A stretch of 15,624 nt of DNA from JBAWVR01 sp964583845 (GTDB lineage Bacteria > Patescibacteriota > Minisyncoccia > Phycocordibacterales > GWA1-40-21). The position numbers were made by a program, and so were the translations under genes. Within the stretch, counting starts at the first letter, position 1. Each line of letters opens with the position of its first letter. The notes below the pieces were generated by a model. That model was given only the letters and a program-made list of their open reading frames with translations, was not told where the DNA came from and did not search any database. Positions 13,951 to 15,624 of the stretch are shown here, one piece after another. Location: positions 1 through 15,624 of the forward strand of contig CAZOXG010000024.1 in assembly GCA_964583845.1 (NCBI GenBank), given 5' to 3'.

Positions 13951-13990
13951 AAAGCAGGGTTTCGCAAAGCGAAACCCTGCTTTAATTTTA
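13951..13990. terminator. Bidirectional terminator between GNAT gene and dnaE
   Basis: A perfect 15-bp stem (13951-13965 with 13969-13983) with a 3-nt AAA loop is followed by TTTAATTTTA on the plus strand and CTTATTTCC on the minus strand. It serves two convergent genes. Confidence 0.88.
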
Positions 13991-15622
13991 TTAGTTCAAA
14001 ACTTTTATTTTATCTATCAACACACTCAACTCATCATTACGACTAGAAATTTTTCCTTTAATTGCCAAACATTTGTCTATAACAAGATCGTTTTTATAAA
14101 CGGCAAAAACTTTAGGAAAGACCACCGTGTCTATTGTATCGGTAAAATCGGCAATTTTCATAAAGGCCATTGGGTCACCTTTTTTGGTTAAGATCGGACG
14201 TATTTCTTGAACAATGCCGGCAAAAATAATATCTTTTTCTTTTGTATCTTTAAGGAATTCATCTTTGATCTTGGCTATGTTGGTATTTTGTTTTTCTATA
14301 GCCGGACGGTGTTTGTCTAATGGATGACCAGACAAATACAAACCCAACAATTCTTTCTCCCAGGTTAGTATGTCATTAATGACAGCCGGTTCGGCTGGTT
14401 TCAAAACAAAACCTTTTGGTTGGCCGTCGCCACCGTCAAACAAACCGAAGAGAGAATCCTGCGCCGACGGCCCCTTGGCTTTGTCTTTGTTAAAGGCCTG
14501 CATTTCTTCGACGTTCGCAAGTAAGACTCCACGTTCACCAAAAGCATCCATCGCGCCGGCTTTGATCAAAGCTTCTAAAGATTTTTTATTTAAATTACGA
14601 TCAATGACGCGTTCCAAAAAGTCGGTCAAAGATTTAAACTTTCCTTTATTCTTTCTTTCTTCAATTATAAATTTCGCGATACCTTCACCAAAGTTTTTGA
14701 TGGTCGTTAGTCCGAAGCGAATGGTATCTTGTTCACCTTCTTTTTTATCGGCTTTTGGAATCACGGTAAAGTCAGCAAAACTTTCATTGATATCTGGTGG
14801 TAAAACGGGAATCGCCATACGTTTACATTCGGTAATAAACTCACCGATTTTTTCCACATCTCCGGCATCGGCCGTCAAAACCGCCGCCATATATATCGCA
14901 GGGTAGTTCGCCTTCATGTAGGCTGTTTGATACGCTACACGCCCGTAGGATGCCGCATGAGCCTTGTTAAAACCGTACGAAGCAAAAGGCTCGATTAACT
15001 TCCAAAGAGTCTGGGCTTTCTCCTCAGTTAAGCCATGCTCGACGAAACCTTTAAGCAATTTACTTTTTTGAGCCTCCATTTCTTCCACAATTTTCTTACC
15101 CATCGCTTTACGCAATTTGTCGGCTTCCAACCAAGAATAACCAGCGAGTTTGATCGCGGTGAGCATAACGTCGTCCTGATAGGTAATAACACCAAATGAC
15201 TGGTCTAAAATTTCTTTCAAACGTGGGTCCAAATATTTTACGGCTTTGGGATTGTGTTTACGTTTAATATATTCCGGAATCATTTCGAGTGGGCCCGGAC
15301 GATACAAAGCCACCATCGCGTTGATGTCGTGAATAGTTGAAGGTTTCAATTCTTTCAAATATTTGGTCATACCGTCACCGTTCAATTGAAAGAGTCCGCA
15401 AGTTTCACCGCGCGCCAAAATATCAAAAGTTTTCTGGTCGTCCATCGGAATCTTTTCGATGTCGATTTTGTCGCCAGTAATTTTTTCCGTGAGATCTACC
15501 GCGTTAGCCAAAATCGCCAAGTTTTTAATTCCCAAAAAGTCGAACTTCAAAAGTCCCGCGTCTTCTACCGCATGCATATCGTATTGAGTGATGATTTTGT
15601 TTTCACCTTTGGTATCGTACTG
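13991..15622 (-). CDS. dnaE: DNA polymerase III subunit alpha, 3' part
   Basis: Replicative polymerase subunit. The frame is open through the right edge, so only the C-terminal ~543 residues are present; an internal ATG at 15577 is not the start. ITQYDMHAVEDAGLLKFDFLG-type sequence near the edge marks the end of the palm, with its Asp (15539-15541) probably the third catalytic Asp. GLFQLNGDGM and ALYRPGPLEMIPEYI follow, then GVITYQDDVM, LRKAMGKK, YGFNKAHAASY and YMAAVLTADAGD, all typical of DnaE fingers. A helix-hairpin-helix region (FLERVIDRNLNKKSLEALIKAG) and an OB-fold (last ~80 residues, IIFAGIVQEIRPILTKKGDP) end the protein. It stops right after the OB-fold and lacks the C-terminal tau-binding domain of E. 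coli DnaE. It is convergent with the GNAT gene. Confidence 0.96.
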   Translation of the reverse strand, partial: QYDTKGENKIITQYDMHAVEDAGLLKFDFLGIKNLAILANAVDLTEKITGDKIDIEKIPMDDQKTFDILARGETCGLFQLNGDGMTKYLKELKPSTIHDINAMVALYRPGPLEMIPEYIKRKHNPKAVKYLDPRLKEILDQSFGVITYQDDVMLTAIKLAGYSWLEADKLRKAMGKKIVEEMEAQKSKLLKGFVEHGLTEEKAQTLWKLIEPFASYGFNKAHAASYGRVAYQTAYMKANYPAIYMAAVLTADAGDVEKIGEFITECKRMAIPVLPPDINESFADFTVIPKADKKEGEQDTIRFGLTTIKNFGEGIAKFIIEERKNKGKFKSLTDFLERVIDRNLNKKSLEALIKAGAMDAFGERGVLLANVEEMQAFNKDKAKGPSAQDSLFGLFDGGDGQPKGFVLKPAEPAVINDILTWEKELLGLYLSGHPLDKHRPAIEKQNTNIAKIKDEFLKDTKEKDIIFAGIVQEIRPILTKKGDPMAFMKIADFTDTIDTVVFPKVFAVYKNDLVIDKCLAIKGKISSRNDELSVLIDKIKVLN

Positions 15623-15624
15623 AA

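Noticed and set aside
14370..14906. Plus-strand open frame of about 180 codons inside dnaE
   Set aside because: Antisense shadow of strongly conserved dnaE sequence, Lys/Ser-rich with no family likeness.

Overview
The window looks like an AT-rich, gene-dense bacterial chromosome segment, most likely from a Patescibacteria/CPR-type organism. This is an inference. It rests on an S74 autochaperone on a Thr/Pro-rich surface protein, two tandem Asn-rich Ig-like membrane-anchored proteins, a membrane protein with a small N-terminal helical module ending in a GWS motif, and few Shine-Dalgarno sequences. TGA is used as a stop at 7885-7887 and 8158-8160, so there is no sign of UGA recoding. No rRNA, tRNA, CRISPR array or insertion sequence was seen.

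Layout. Positions 1-1043 hold the 3' end of a large surface or fibre protein with a peptidase S74 domain, followed by a strong terminator. gyrB (1227-3305) comes next with its own extended -10 promoter and a 21-bp-stem terminator. Two paralogous surface proteins (3564-5393 and 5609-7450) each have a near-identical promoter design, five Ig/PKD-like domains, Asn/Tyr-rich linkers and a C-terminal membrane helix. A short two-gene unit (7663-8160) encodes Cys/His-rich small proteins. It has its own promoter, leader hairpin, good ribosome binding sites and terminator.

thrS (9984-8254) runs on the minus strand behind a leader of about 325 nt. The leader contains a clear T-box: the TGGAACC bulge sits in an antiterminator that is mutually exclusive with a 12-bp terminator, downstream of a near-consensus promoter. 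Divergently from it run a secreted, membrane-anchored protein of unknown function (10364-11068), an overlapping RecB/Cas4-like PD-(D/E)XK nuclease with four candidate Fe-S cysteines (11061-11900), a five-helix membrane protein (11917-13335) and a GNAT acetyltransferase (13395-13922). A perfect hairpin terminator separates these from the convergent 3' part of dnaE, which runs off the right edge.

The window thus mixes housekeeping replication and translation genes (gyrB, thrS, dnaE) with a cell-surface module. The least explained parts are the Cys-rich small-gene unit and the paired surface proteins, in which all ten domains have exactly 70 residues between their two cysteines. The best-supported regulatory element is the thrS T-box.
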